Shown: piece after piece, positions 37,301 to 44,850 of the stretch | How positions within the stretch are numbered: the first letter of the stretch is position 1 | Layout: every line of letters starts with the position of its first letter | Assembly: GCA_024695935.1 (NCBI GenBank) | Contig: JAILHH010000002.1 | Span: 1 to 62,751 of the forward strand | Reading direction: 5' to 3' | Origin: Acetatifactor sp. | Lineage (GTDB): Bacteria > Bacillota > Clostridia > Lachnospirales > Lachnospiraceae | DNA length: 62,751 nt | Position numbers and translations under genes: made by a program | The notes under the pieces: model-generated | Database searches by the model: none | Told to the model about the DNA's origin: nothing | Seen by the model: the letters and a program-made list of their open reading frames with translations, nothing else

Positions 37301-37384
37301 ACTTGAAGCTACATTTCCGTCTATGAAAGCAGTCTCAAAACCAAGCCTCATCTCTTCTATGCGACCCACGATAAATCTCCCCAT
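34361..37384 (-). CDS. PLD-nuclease / SF2 helicase fusion with DUF3427-type C-terminus
   Basis: A 1007-residue protein. An N-terminal phospholipase-D-type nuclease domain (His129, Lys131 in FHTKGYIF; GSSNMTKSAL) leads into an SF2 helicase: SATGTGKTYAS near 255-265, DEAHH at 346-350, GMTATP, and the motif VI-type QQLGRGLRKAEGKEF. The final ~400 residues resemble DUF3427. Such proteins act on damaged or foreign DNA in other contexts; a restriction-like or anti-phage role is inference. It is translationally coupled to the nudix gene. A shorter paralogue lies at 48978. Confidence 0.88.
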   Translation of the reverse strand: MGRFIVGRIEEMRLGFETAFIDGNVASSLAYKPQFVINNHKEGKKVLSSIEDELLSCDKFQISVAFITLEGIEPLLLTLKELENKKIPGEILTTNYLNFTDPKALEKLHKLKNITLKMYDVEAAAEGFHTKGYIFKKEEVYRIIIGSSNMTKSALTTNREWNTKIVSTEQGEMAQEILSEYRKLWNSEHALFYEDFIELYKVKYEIIKKQRQIAKLDVIPSYEKYELKPNSMQVAFINNLRKILDAGKKRALLISATGTGKTYASAFAMRDLGFKRVLFLVHRGQLARQAKLSFEKVFSDKAKMGLVGAGHHDYDADFVFATVQTLTRDEHLQKYDADAFDCIIVDEAHHVPADTYQKVIDRFTPRLLLGMTATPDKRDDNLEGRNVYERFDHQIAYEIRLQQAMEDDLLCPFHYFGISDVSMVADSDIKAKKISEKDFNMLTGEERIRHIIEQADYYGYSGDRVKGLIFCSRIDEARALSEKFNRCINPETGKYFRTIALDGSTSEDNRQDAFERLAMNEGENADGKEPLDYIFSVEILNEGVDIVEVNQVIMLRPTESPIVFIQQLGRGLRKAEGKEFVVILDFIGNYTNNFMIPIALSGDRTYNPDVIRKYVISGNNVIPGASTVHFDEVAKDKIFKSIDKIKGIKAIIADSYRNLKNRLGREPLLYDFYEYGEIDPLVVIREYRTYWQFMQSVEKKDYSSRLTERDKLILEYLSKTILSGVRPNELFILKELLSKESISVPYLQEQFRVQYNYVITDKEVNDSVKVLQGYFTLNNDEYQKFKDIDILRSDGNKLNRLFNFYNSLTRMDFNIQLRDIINVGLKRYEDIYARTGGEEKPFVLYEKYSRRDVSLLMNCGKDISATMFGMSRIDDDLFIFITYHKMEAEEGKNYVDGKPDYADAFEDNMIFRWETQIGKNNESSYMKKVLTAPRKHLLVKKSDAENNFYYMGQFDILESVNSKKEDNKGVLKDISKVKMRMHHPVRDDLLRYLQSNISKDISLKQEA

Positions 37385-37457
37385 ATTCTCTTTTCTTCGT
37401 CACTTATTACAACTTAACAACGAAAAATTAAGTCTCCGCCCTATACGGGCAGCGCTG

Positions 37458-38129
37458 TCACCACACAAACGGGATAACCTTGTATTTAACCTTCTTTTTG
37501 TATTCAACATACCCTGCCAGTTCCGCCTCCAATAACTTCTCCTCGTTTCGGATGCGCTTTGCGATGATCGGGAAATATAAAAGCATTATCAAAAAAGAAA
37601 TGACAGAGCCCAGCACCAGAGGCATTGCCAAAAACAGCAACAAGGTTGTCATATACATGGGATGACGGACAATTCCATACAGTCCGGAATCAACCACCTT
37701 TTGCCCTTCCTGAACTTCAACGGTTCTGGACAGATATGCGTTTTCTCTGAGTACCTCCGCATACAGTAAATATCCAACGAGAAAGATTCCTGCGGCCACG
37801 TATGAAACCACGTCCGGCAAAACGATCCATCCAAACCTGAAATTTAAACCTGCTATGATAAACGCCGCCAAAAACATCAGCCCGCTGAACAATATCACCT
37901 GCTTTTGCTCTGCCTGTTCCTCTTTTAGATTCAGCCTCTTTTTTAATAATTCAGGGCTCTTTTTCATCATGAATATCCCTGCAAAAAACATAGGAACAAA
38001 CAAAATCCCCATAAGAAGCCATCCCTGCGGATAGAAAATAGTTCCTGCAGGCAAAAATATCAACAGGCCTACAAATATCAGCCCTGAAAAAAACTTTATC
38101 ATTGCCTTTGCGAATAATTCCTTACTCAT
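37458..38129 (-). CDS. Isoprenylcysteine methyltransferase-like integral membrane protein
   Basis: A 223-residue protein with five or six membrane segments and the C-terminal ICMT/PEMT signature: VVDSGLYGIVRHPMYMTTLL, then RIRNEEKLLEAELAGYVEYK. Family members transfer methyl groups from SAM to small membrane-associated substrates; the bacterial substrate is unknown. It lies 73 bases upstream of the PLD-helicase gene, on the same strand. Confidence 0.85.
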   Translation of the reverse strand: MSKELFAKAMIKFFSGLIFVGLLIFLPAGTIFYPQGWLLMGILFVPMFFAGIFMMKKSPELLKKRLNLKEEQAEQKQVILFSGLMFLAAFIIAGLNFRFGWIVLPDVVSYVAAGIFLVGYLLYAEVLRENAYLSRTVEVQEGQKVVDSGLYGIVRHPMYMTTLLLFLAMPLVLGSVISFLIMLLYFPIIAKRIRNEEKLLEAELAGYVEYKKKVKYKVIPFVW

Positions 38130-38151
38130 AACCCCTCCGCAATCGCGCCAT

Positions 38152-38203
38152 TATTCCTCACACTGTTTTCTGATCCAGCCTGTGAAGCCTTGAGGGACGC
38201 GCT
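38152..38203. repeat. 52-bp direct repeat, left copy (HEPN-MNT cassette boundary)
   Basis: It matches 39230-39281 at 49 of 52 positions. The right copy is the true 3' end of the esterase gene (coding for GFTGWIRKQC and the stop). The left copy is a detached duplicate that ends at the base before the HEPN stop codon. The cassette unit is therefore 1078 bases long. Confidence 0.9.
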
Positions 38204-38620
38204 TTATTCATTCTCAGGTACAATCACATGTTTATTGATCAAATAATATTCAATATATTCGATAAACTGAGTCGCTCTATTGATCTGTTTTTCAGCTTCT
38301 TCTTTTGATGCTATAAAAAAATCAAGATAGTCAGCTTTTTCACGGTTCTCTGCCGCCTCACGTATAATACGCGAAGCCTCTTTTGGGAAAACACCATTTT
38401 TAACATATTCATGATTGAAGTGCGCGATCACACCACTATGCTTGCTACTATCAAATCCATCTAAGGCATTCACTGCGCGAATAGCATGAAAGATAGCATA
38501 ATAACCTCTATTCAGGGCATTTTTATATCTTCCATTTTCAAGCATCAATCTTGCATCGTGCAAATCTTCCTTACATGTTTCAAATCTATACTTAGATAAC
38601 TCTTTCACGCTGACTTCCAT
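38204..38620 (-). CDS. hepT: HEPN-domain toxin (HepT-like)
   Basis: A 138-residue HEPN protein. The RNase-type motif RGYYAIFH (Arg, six residues, His) lies mid-protein (ALNRGYYAIFHAIRAV), followed by helical regions and the end YIEYYLINKH. In HepT-MntA modules the HEPN toxin cuts RNA and is silenced when the nucleotidyltransferase AMPylates a Tyr near this motif. It overlaps the antitoxin gene by 16 bases, and AAGGAA precedes the ATG. Its stop codon abuts the left 52-bp repeat. Confidence 0.88.
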   Translation of the reverse strand: MEVSVKELSKYRFETCKEDLHDARLMLENGRYKNALNRGYYAIFHAIRAVNALDGFDSSKHSGVIAHFNHEYVKNGVFPKEASRIIREAAENREKADYLDFFIASKEEAEKQINRATQFIEYIEYYLINKHVIVPENE

Positions 38621-39147
38621 AGAATTATTCCTTCTTTATCAATGTTTTTGTAAAATGGCAGTGTTTTTTTCCATGCATGAAATTGATCATAATCAATTGG
38701 TACAACAGACAATGTCAAATCCAGATCCAGTTCGTAATCCACAACAACATTAACCATTTTATCATGCATTTCCTCTGTATTTCCGTCTTTTAACAGAAGT
38801 GCTATATCAACGTCAGACTCCTCTGTTTGCTCGCCTCGAGAATACGAGCCATATAGAATTATTCTATCCAAAGATAAGCCATAAATACTGTGTAATTTTT
38901 GACACATCTCCTTAAGTGATTTCATTAAAACCGGATTAGTTTTGTTAACTGAAACACTTTTTCGCCAATTTTTATAGTTTCCATTTTTAATTCTTTTATC
39001 AGCAGGAAACGCTTCATCTTTAGGAATAATCCACTGGTTACCAAGTTTTTCTCCATGCAGAGTTCCGTTGATAAGTAATCTACGAATATTTCCGGTATCT
39101 TTACCTGTTAACTGCGCATATTCGGTAACAGAATAGTACTCACTCAT
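38605..39147 (-). CDS. mntA: HTH-fused minimal nucleotidyltransferase antitoxin (MntA-like)
   Basis: A 180-residue protein. Residues about 1-45 form an excisionase-type helix-turn-helix (YYSVTEYAQLTGKDTGNIRR; GNQWIIPKDEA). Residues about 75-180 carry the nucleotidyltransferase signature GSYSRGEQTEESDVDIAL, a perfect GSx10DxD. The ATG at 39145-39147 has AGGAGGTGA upstream; a longer frame adds 24 residues read through the promoter and is rejected. The DNA-binding fusion and the palindrome inside its promoter suggest self-repression. Confidence 0.88.
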   Translation of the reverse strand: MSEYYSVTEYAQLTGKDTGNIRRLLINGTLHGEKLGNQWIIPKDEAFPADKRIKNGNYKNWRKSVSVNKTNPVLMKSLKEMCQKLHSIYGLSLDRIILYGSYSRGEQTEESDVDIALLLKDGNTEEMHDKMVNVVVDYELDLDLTLSVVPIDYDQFHAWKKTLPFYKNIDKEGIILWKSA

Positions 39148-39166
39148 TGTTGTCACCTCCTTTTTG

Positions 39167-39195
39167 ACTCTAACACGATATCGTGTAAATGTCAA
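39167..39195 (-). promoter_or_regulatory. Promoter with built-in 14-bp operator for the HEPN-MNT module
   Basis: On the minus strand a perfect -35 TTGACA (39190-39195), a 17-base spacer and TAGAGT (39167-39172). The spacer contains the perfect palindrome ACACGATATCGTGT (39173-39186), placed exactly between the two boxes. The predicted leader is about 13 bases. This is a classic repressor layout, and the HTH part of the antitoxin is the natural candidate. Confidence 0.75.
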
Positions 39196-39228
39196 TGGAC
39201 CCGGCAAACCACATAGCAAACGTCTTCA

Positions 39229-40149
39229 CTATTCCTCACACTGTTTTCTGATCCAGCCGGTGAAGCCTTCAGGGAAGCGCTCATCGTAAGGTGTTCCATC
39301 CAGATACATCAGATTTGTCTGAACCTGTACGATCAAACAGTGCTGACCCATTTCAAAGCCAAAGTTCACGGATGCGACTCCGCCGTCGCCGTTTTTTACC
39401 CACTCAGGGAAATAAGTCTCGCAACCGGGCATGTCCTCCAAGTCTTTTAACCTGGGAACGATATTTTCCTCATAACTGCAAAGTTCATCTCGCTTTCCGT
39501 GCATTACAAATGCTTTCACGCCGGCTTTTGCCATGCGCATCAGCTCGTCCCTCTCAGGCATGTAACCGGATGCAATCGGTACGGTGATGTCAAAGAGATC
39601 AGTATAATTCTCAGCCATCGCCCACGACATCCAACCGCCGGAAGAACCGCCGATAATAGCTGTTTTGGAAAGATTTGCTTTGTTATCAGCCTGAACTTTT
39701 CTCACCAAATTAGCCAAAGGATCAAAATAATCCGGGGACCAGGATCCCTCCAGGTCACCATTTACCCATTTTTCATTTGCAAGAGGAACCAGAATAAAAG
39801 CTCCGCCTCCGATGGATTCCTGATACGCTTTTGATGCGAACTGCTCGCCGCCGCTGTGTCCGATGGCATTGATCCCGTCAGCACAGTTAAAACCGTGTAT
39901 AAATATCAAAAGCGGATATTTTCCGTTTTTGTCAGCGCCATGATTCAGTGGATTATACAAATAATATCTGATATCTCCTGTCTTTTCGCTTGGGAACTCA
40001 TAATATTCAAAGTCACCAAAATATTTTCCAAATTCATATGACTGGCGATAGCTGATAAACTCACCCTCGTCGATATCACCTGCCCAAGGCGGAAGAATAT
40101 GCTCTTTTTTGTGTTCCGCATCCCATGTTACTTCCTCGATTTTTTCCAT
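39229..40149 (-). CDS. Alpha/beta hydrolase, putative esterase
   Basis: A 306-residue serine hydrolase. The oxyanion-hole region is PLLIFIHGFNCADGINA, the nucleophile elbow is IIGGSSGGWMSWAMAENY, and a later KAFVMHGKRDELCSYEENI region supplies the acid. A His near the end (FEMGQHCLIV) completes the expected triad. No signal peptide, so probably cytoplasmic; the substrate is unknown. Its 3' end is duplicated at 38152-38203, marking the insertion site of the HEPN-MNT cassette. Confidence 0.8.
   Translation of the reverse strand: MEKIEEVTWDAEHKKEHILPPWAGDIDEGEFISYRQSYEFGKYFGDFEYYEFPSEKTGDIRYYLYNPLNHGADKNGKYPLLIFIHGFNCADGINAIGHSGGEQFASKAYQESIGGGAFILVPLANEKWVNGDLEGSWSPDYFDPLANLVRKVQADNKANLSKTAIIGGSSGGWMSWAMAENYTDLFDITVPIASGYMPERDELMRMAKAGVKAFVMHGKRDELCSYEENIVPRLKDLEDMPGCETYFPEWVKNGDGGVASVNFGFEMGQHCLIVQVQTNLMYLDGTPYDERFPEGFTGWIRKQCEE
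39230..39281. repeat. 52-bp direct repeat, right copy (within esterase 3' end)
   Basis: This is the partner of 38152-38203. It encodes the natural C-terminus of the esterase, so this copy is the original target and the other the duplicate. Confidence 0.9.
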
Positions 40150-40203
40150 CCTGCTCTCCTCATCTTTTCAATCTGTACTTTTGCGACATTTCAATAAATC
40201 ATA

Positions 40204-40284
40204 TAACGTGATTATACCATTATTGCGCCACAAAATAAATGAAAAAAGGCTTTCAATGAATTATGTTCATCGAAAGCCTTTTGA
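40204..40284 (-). promoter_or_regulatory. Terminator-promoter module, copy 1
   Basis: The hairpin arms AAAAGGCTTTC (40244-40254) and GAAAGCCTTTT (40272-40282) would end transcription of the CxxC lipoprotein gene. Some 25 bases on, TGGTATAAT (40211-40219, minus strand) is an extended -10 promoter for the esterase. A similar module of about 80 bases is repeated at 42409-42488. Confidence 0.7.
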
Positions 40285-40300
40285 TGTCTTAAAATTATAT

Positions 40301-41389
40301 TTATTTGGAAACTACAAGACCTGTTCCGTTGCAGGTCTCGCACGCTCCGGGAGTGCCTCCGCAGGTCTGACAGGGCGCCTGTCCGGAACCTTTGCAGTAT
40401 TTGCAGTGATTAGTACCATTACAGTATTCACAGGTGATCCTGCCTGAGCCACCGCAATGGTTACAGGTTTCTCTGCCGGAACCTCCGCATCCATTACATA
40501 CCTGATCGTCCACGGTACCGCTTCCGCCACAGACCTTGCATGTATAACTGCCCTGGCCGTTACATCCATGGCATGGACCGGTTCCCGATCCACCACAGTT
40601 TTCGCATCCAACTCCAGTACCGCCGCAATGACTGCAGGGTCCCCACCCGGTATTATTGCATGTCTTGCACCAGATTCCGGTGCCACCACAGGTAGGGCAG
40701 GTAACACTGACATAAATCTCACATTGCTCTTCAACTTCTTCACTTACAGTCTTTTCGATGACGGCAGTTTTACCGGAAGACTCTGCTTCCGCTGCAGTGT
40801 TTTCCGTACCGCTTTGAGAATCAGCTGTTTCTTCGCCGGAAAGAGTCTCTGTAATAGCCTGTTCTGCACGGTCCAGCATGGCAGAATCAGAAACAGCATC
40901 CTCATCTCCAACCTTTGCCAGTTCCAAAGATACGGTAGGCTCCTTCATAAATCCGGCTTCCTCCGTGGCAGTGATCAACTGGGCCATGCTCTCTTCCAGA
41001 GAAAGACCGATCCATTCCTTTTCCAGGTACGCAGTTTTTGCATCTTCATTCAGGTAAGCGATTCCAACCACTACATCCGAACGATCATAATAGAGTTCAC
41101 ACTGTGGATTGATGCTAACAATGATGGAATAGGCATAGGTTCCTTCTGCAGGTATGATGTCAACGACTTCTTCCGCTTCTGCGGCAGGTTCCTCATCAGA
41201 ACTATCAGTCACATCCGAATCGCTCCCCGTAGCAATCTCCGTTTCGCTGCCTGCATCCTCTGAAGTGACTGTTGATTCCTGTACTGCGACATCCTGTTCG
41301 TCTGAACCGGCTGCCCCACAACCGGATAGGATAAGGCACAGACCAATAAGTAAAGCTACAACTTTTGTCCCCGTTTTTTCACGTTTCAT
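40301..41389 (-). CDS. Lipoprotein with DnaJ-type CxxCxGxG zinc-finger repeats
   Basis: A 362-residue surface protein. The signal peptide MKREKTGTKVVALLIGLCLI ends at lipobox LSGC. An acidic Ser/Thr/Glu-rich stretch and a folded region (about 80-180) follow. The C-terminal ~125 residues hold about a dozen CxxC knuckles of the DnaJ type (CPTCGGTG, CSHCGGTG, CNGCGGSG, CETCNGTG). These would bind several zinc ions. Outside the cell such a domain is uncommon; it may hold metals or bind unfolded peptides, but no function is established. It lies between two terminator-promoter modules. Confidence 0.75.
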   Translation of the reverse strand: MKREKTGTKVVALLIGLCLILSGCGAAGSDEQDVAVQESTVTSEDAGSETEIATGSDSDVTDSSDEEPAAEAEEVVDIIPAEGTYAYSIIVSINPQCELYYDRSDVVVGIAYLNEDAKTAYLEKEWIGLSLEESMAQLITATEEAGFMKEPTVSLELAKVGDEDAVSDSAMLDRAEQAITETLSGEETADSQSGTENTAAEAESSGKTAVIEKTVSEEVEEQCEIYVSVTCPTCGGTGIWCKTCNNTGWGPCSHCGGTGVGCENCGGSGTGPCHGCNGQGSYTCKVCGGSGTVDDQVCNGCGGSGRETCNHCGGSGRITCEYCNGTNHCKYCKGSGQAPCQTCGGTPGACETCNGTGLVVSK

Positions 41390-41424
41390 AGAATTCCCCT
41401 TTCTTTGAATGATTTTAGTGTGAA

Positions 41425-42378
41425 CTAATCAACCTGTCTGATTCCTTTACACTTTGGATATGTTGAACAACCATAAAAAGAACCGCCTTTATTGTTACCT
41501 TTTTGAGCAGTCCTAAGTATCATTGGTGCACCGCACAACGGGCAAATCTTTGGAGAATCTTTATCCGCAGTTTTTTCGATAGTGGCACCGCTACTGCTTT
41601 TTTCGGTTTCTTCTACAGATGAATCTACCAGATCACTGAACTTTTTAATATAATCAACCGGATTTTGCTTATGATTATTAAGAAAGAAATTCGCAAGGTC
41701 CTCCATTTCTTTATCAGAATATGAATAATCATTTTTTTGTGAATCCAGGTTTTTGATATAAGCAATCAACTGGTCTGCACGTATCACTTGCTGCTTGATC
41801 TCTTTTTTTGCAAACTTATCGTTCAACACCGTTTTGGGATTTGCCAAAACCACAATTGAGTGGAAATTGGTATCAAAATATTTTTCAAACATCGCTTTGG
41901 TAATGATATTTGTTTTCGACTGTAAGCGAATTTGTTTGATCAAATCAAGATGACGCTGATTCTGAGTTATAGGGGAATAAATTCCCTCTTTGATAAATCT
42001 TTTGCCGAAATTAAAGGTTCGTATAAAATCGCCTTTGTTGTTGATCTCTATATTTCCATACAGGTTTTTGCACTCAATGACATAGGTGTTTTTGCGTGTA
42101 AAAACCATGTAATCAATCTGCGCAGTTAAACCGTTATCTTCCAGGAAAAGATCATGTATCACATACATGGGCATATGACTGTTTTCAAGTTCGAATCTAA
42201 CCTGTTTTTCACCCAAAATACCTGCTTCGACCTTTGATATTTCCTGGTCAAATTTATCAACGTTCTTTCCGGTTGCTGATGCACTTCTTTTCAAAGCCTG
42301 CAAAGCCGCAAGCTGTTTCTCTGCTTCGCTGTCAGGTTTTATAAAAACCGGATCCTTTAATTTATCAAAAATACCCAT
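41425..42378 (-). CDS. NERD-domain protein with topoisomerase-type zinc finger
   Basis: A 317-residue protein. Residues about 55-190 are a nuclease-related (NERD) domain, with the restriction-endonuclease-like core YVIECKNLYGNIEINNKG after an upstream Asp (AQIDYMVF). The last ~40 residues are a C4 zinc finger of the topoisomerase I kind (CPLCGAPMILRT; YGCSTYPKCKGIR). It probably acts on DNA, but substrate and role are unproven. The ATG at 42376-42378 has GAGG 8 bases upstream; the longer frame reads through the promoter region. Confidence 0.85.
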   Translation of the reverse strand: MGIFDKLKDPVFIKPDSEAEKQLAALQALKRSASATGKNVDKFDQEISKVEAGILGEKQVRFELENSHMPMYVIHDLFLEDNGLTAQIDYMVFTRKNTYVIECKNLYGNIEINNKGDFIRTFNFGKRFIKEGIYSPITQNQRHLDLIKQIRLQSKTNIITKAMFEKYFDTNFHSIVVLANPKTVLNDKFAKKEIKQQVIRADQLIAYIKNLDSQKNDYSYSDKEMEDLANFFLNNHKQNPVDYIKKFSDLVDSSVEETEKSSSGATIEKTADKDSPKICPLCGAPMILRTAQKGNNKGGSFYGCSTYPKCKGIRQVD

Positions 42379-42408
42379 AACCAATACCTCACCCTTCCGT
42401 AAATAATT

Positions 42409-42488
42409 TAACGTAATTATACCATATTCCTGCAACAAAACCAATGACAAAAGGCTTTCAATGAATTGTTCCATTGAAAACCTTTTAT
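42409..42488 (-). promoter_or_regulatory. Terminator-promoter module, copy 2
   Basis: The hairpin (AAAAGG at 42449-42454 with CCTTTT at 42481-42486, extended by TTTCAATG/CATTGAAA) ends the GIY-YIG gene. The extended -10 TGGTATAAT (42416-42424, minus strand) starts the NERD gene. It is homologous to 40204-40284. Confidence 0.7.
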
Positions 42489-42516
42489 AAAAGACTTAAT
42501 TTAGGGTATCCCTATA

Positions 42517-43011
42517 TCAAAATAACTTCGTCCTTCCTTTATTTATGTTTGCCAGCGGTTTGCTATTATACATGTTTTCGTATTCGTTTATCAATCTTGC
42601 TTCTTCATTCTCGTAATCAGAAGTAACATGAAATTCGACTTCAAGTATCTTGTTGTCTTCTATATACCAAATCGCTCTTCCTCCGGCATGATTGTCAACT
42701 TCATTGTAACCAAATCTAACATACTGCATTATTCTGGTTCGCAAATTCTTTGCTTTCCCATAATAGAGGATTGTAGTATCAGCATTGTTTTGTATTAAAG
42801 TATTCCATTTTTCAACAACTTTATCATAAATGTTATCCAAATCTCCGCTGTTATGCGTTTTTTGAGTGCCATCGGGAATTTTCTTAAACTTAACCTCCAT
42901 ACCATCCGGAACTTTTACACAATAAACCCCAGACTCACGCGGTATTAGTTTTCTGCATTCTTTGTTTTCATATAAATCTTTAAAAGTTATTCCCATATCA
43001 TCAAGCCTCAT
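42517..43011 (-). CDS. GIY-YIG-like nuclease-domain protein
   Basis: A protein of up to 164 residues. It has the two-strand signature SGVYCVKV ... ILYYGKAKNLRTRIMQYVRF, followed by an Arg-rich helix and a Glu (YENEEARLINEYENMYNSKP) at the metal-binding position of GIY-YIG nucleases. A 35-residue insert lies between the two motifs. The first ATG lacks a ribosome site; the ATG at 42994-42996 has GAGG 9 bases upstream and is the better start. It is next to a NERD nuclease gene. Biological role unknown. Confidence 0.7.
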   Translation of the reverse strand: MRLDDMGITFKDLYENKECRKLIPRESGVYCVKVPDGMEVKFKKIPDGTQKTHNSGDLDNIYDKVVEKWNTLIQNNADTTILYYGKAKNLRTRIMQYVRFGYNEVDNHAGGRAIWYIEDNKILEVEFHVTSDYENEEARLINEYENMYNSKPLANINKGRTKLF

Positions 43012-43029
43012 TTATGCAAAGAATTTCCC

Positions 43030-43737
43030 TTATTCCAGCCTCCACCCATTGTCTCCATGATAGATCATGAGTTTGGTCATGCCGCCGTCGACGCAGATGT
43101 TCTCGCCGGTGATGAACCCGGCCTTTTCGGAGCACAAAAAGAGCACCGTGTTTGCGATGTCCAACGGATTTCCGACGCGGCCTGTCGGCTGTTGCACCGC
43201 ATCCGGTCCCTCATAAATTTTATATGACGTGTCGATCCACCCAGGAGAAACTGAATTGACCCTTACCTTTCCGGAAAAGCTCACAGCCAAAGCATGTGTC
43301 AGCGCTGCTATCCCGCCCTTTGCCGCCGTATAGCTCTCAGTCTGGGGCTGGCTCATTCTGTCCCTTGAGGAGGAAATGTTTACGATTGCTCCACCCTCAT
43401 TAAAATATGGTGCAAAAAGCTTTGAAAGATAAAAAGGAGCAGTCACTCCGACGGAAAGAGCATACTGAAACTCTTCGTATGAGCACTCGTCAATTCCCTT
43501 CATGATGGGCAATGCATTGTTTATGAGATAATCGATTTTTCCATGTTTTTGGATCACATATTTTGCAAATTCCTCCAAAACACTTTTGTCCGATATATCA
43601 CCCACGAAATGCTCCCCGGGAACTTTGTCGATTACTTCCGCGACTGCACCCTGCTTTTCAAACTCCTCGGCAATGCACTTTCCGATACCGTTTGCCCCGC
43701 CGGTGACCACCACCACTTTACCTTTGAACTCAGACAT
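43030..43737 (-). CDS. Short-chain dehydrogenase/reductase
   Basis: A 235-residue NAD(P)-dependent oxidoreductase. Glycine-rich loop VTGGANGIGKCIAEEFEKQG, catalytic Ser (NISSSRDRM) and Tyr-x3-Lys (ESYTAAKGGIAAL), C-terminal ENICVDGGMTKLM. All catalytic residues are present; the substrate cannot be told. AGAGGTG precedes the ATG. Confidence 0.9.
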   Translation of the reverse strand: MSEFKGKVVVVTGGANGIGKCIAEEFEKQGAVAEVIDKVPGEHFVGDISDKSVLEEFAKYVIQKHGKIDYLINNALPIMKGIDECSYEEFQYALSVGVTAPFYLSKLFAPYFNEGGAIVNISSSRDRMSQPQTESYTAAKGGIAALTHALAVSFSGKVRVNSVSPGWIDTSYKIYEGPDAVQQPTGRVGNPLDIANTVLFLCSEKAGFITGENICVDGGMTKLMIYHGDNGWRLE

Positions 43738-43796
43738 GTATTACACCTCTGCCTTTATTTTTTTATAATACAAATACAGCAAAAACAGTCAGCTCT

Positions 43797-44696
43797 TTAC
43801 CCTTTAAAATCAAAGTTACCGCCAACCATTCTCTCTGCGTCCGTCACAACACGGTCCGATGCCAGACTGTAGGAATAAGCCTGCACCTTGCTTATCAGAG
43901 CGTCCACGGAATCCGATGTGAAGGTAGTGTATTCCTTCGCGTGATTATCGGGCTTCTCCACGTCTGTCAGATCAGCTGTTTTTTCCGTTCTTCTCTCCTC
44001 AAGGTTCTCCTCAAACTCAGCACGTTTTTCCTTTGCCTTCTGAAGGCGTTTCTCGGAAGCTATTCTTTCGGCATGCTTTTTCTCTTTTATCTTTGCCTCG
44101 CACTTTTCTTCTGCCTTCTTTTCAATGCGCTGCCTCTGGAGATTCTGAGATTTTTCTACGGTTGCAAAAAAACTTTCCTTTCCGTTTGAATCTACGGACA
44201 TACCGAAATTAGTAATCTTTGCGCCGGTGCTTGCCAGGCTGTTTTTGGCCTCGGTGATCTTGTTTTGAGACATGGCAATAATTCCCTCATATTTTTTTCT
44301 GAAGGATTCGTCCGTCGCCATGCGCTCCAATTTTTCCTCATCTATGAGAACCACCATCTTTTTAGCATTTCCATAGCTAGCCGCATTTTGCTGAGCCTGG
44401 GCTTTCATGTCTTTGCTCACCGCAATGAATTCCAGGTTGTGGAATTTAGCCTTTAATTTTTCATAGTAATCCTTTGCCTTATCGGAAAGTTTTACCTCGC
44501 CCACGGCGTAACCGTATTCAGTTTTTTGAGGGATCAGGGAACTTTTTGAATTGATCTGTGGAAGCATCTTTTCCTCCACTTTGGGCGCAGAAGTTTTTGA
44601 TAAAGCCGCACCATTTGCGCGCTCTGCCCCCTTGCCGGCATTTTGAATTGCTTTGTTCATCTGCTGATAAGCAGAAATACCGCCAATACCTGTCAT
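43797..44696 (-). CDS. DUF6033-like protein
   Basis: A 299-residue protein with the family-like core LSDKAKDYYEKLKAKFHNLE, FIAVSKDMKAQAQQNAASYG and KKMVVLIDEEKLERMATDES. A long charged coiled coil follows (about 190-250, rich in Glu/Lys/Arg). I recognise it only as resembling a Lachnospiraceae-enriched domain of unknown function. It has no signal peptide or membrane segment. AAGGAGG precedes the ATG. Confidence 0.65.
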   Translation of the reverse strand: MTGIGGISAYQQMNKAIQNAGKGAERANGAALSKTSAPKVEEKMLPQINSKSSLIPQKTEYGYAVGEVKLSDKAKDYYEKLKAKFHNLEFIAVSKDMKAQAQQNAASYGNAKKMVVLIDEEKLERMATDESFRKKYEGIIAMSQNKITEAKNSLASTGAKITNFGMSVDSNGKESFFATVEKSQNLQRQRIEKKAEEKCEAKIKEKKHAERIASEKRLQKAKEKRAEFEENLEERRTEKTADLTDVEKPDNHAKEYTTFTSDSVDALISKVQAYSYSLASDRVVTDAERMVGGNFDFKG

Positions 44697-44850
44697 ATCA
44701 CTCTACCTCCTTGTAGATAAATTGAAATCCGTTTCAATGTGAAGATCAGTTAAATGCAGAAAAAAGTAGTTATCTTCTTTGTATATATCGGTCTTAACCT
44801 TTATACACTTTATATTAAAAATATATTTTTTGAAAAGATTTTTAAAAAAA

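Noticed and set aside
40457-41263. 268-codon plus-strand frame opposite the CxxC lipoprotein
   Set aside because: It is an artefact of the repetitive Cys/Gly codons; the minus-strand frame has a lipobox signal and conserved CxxCxGxG units.
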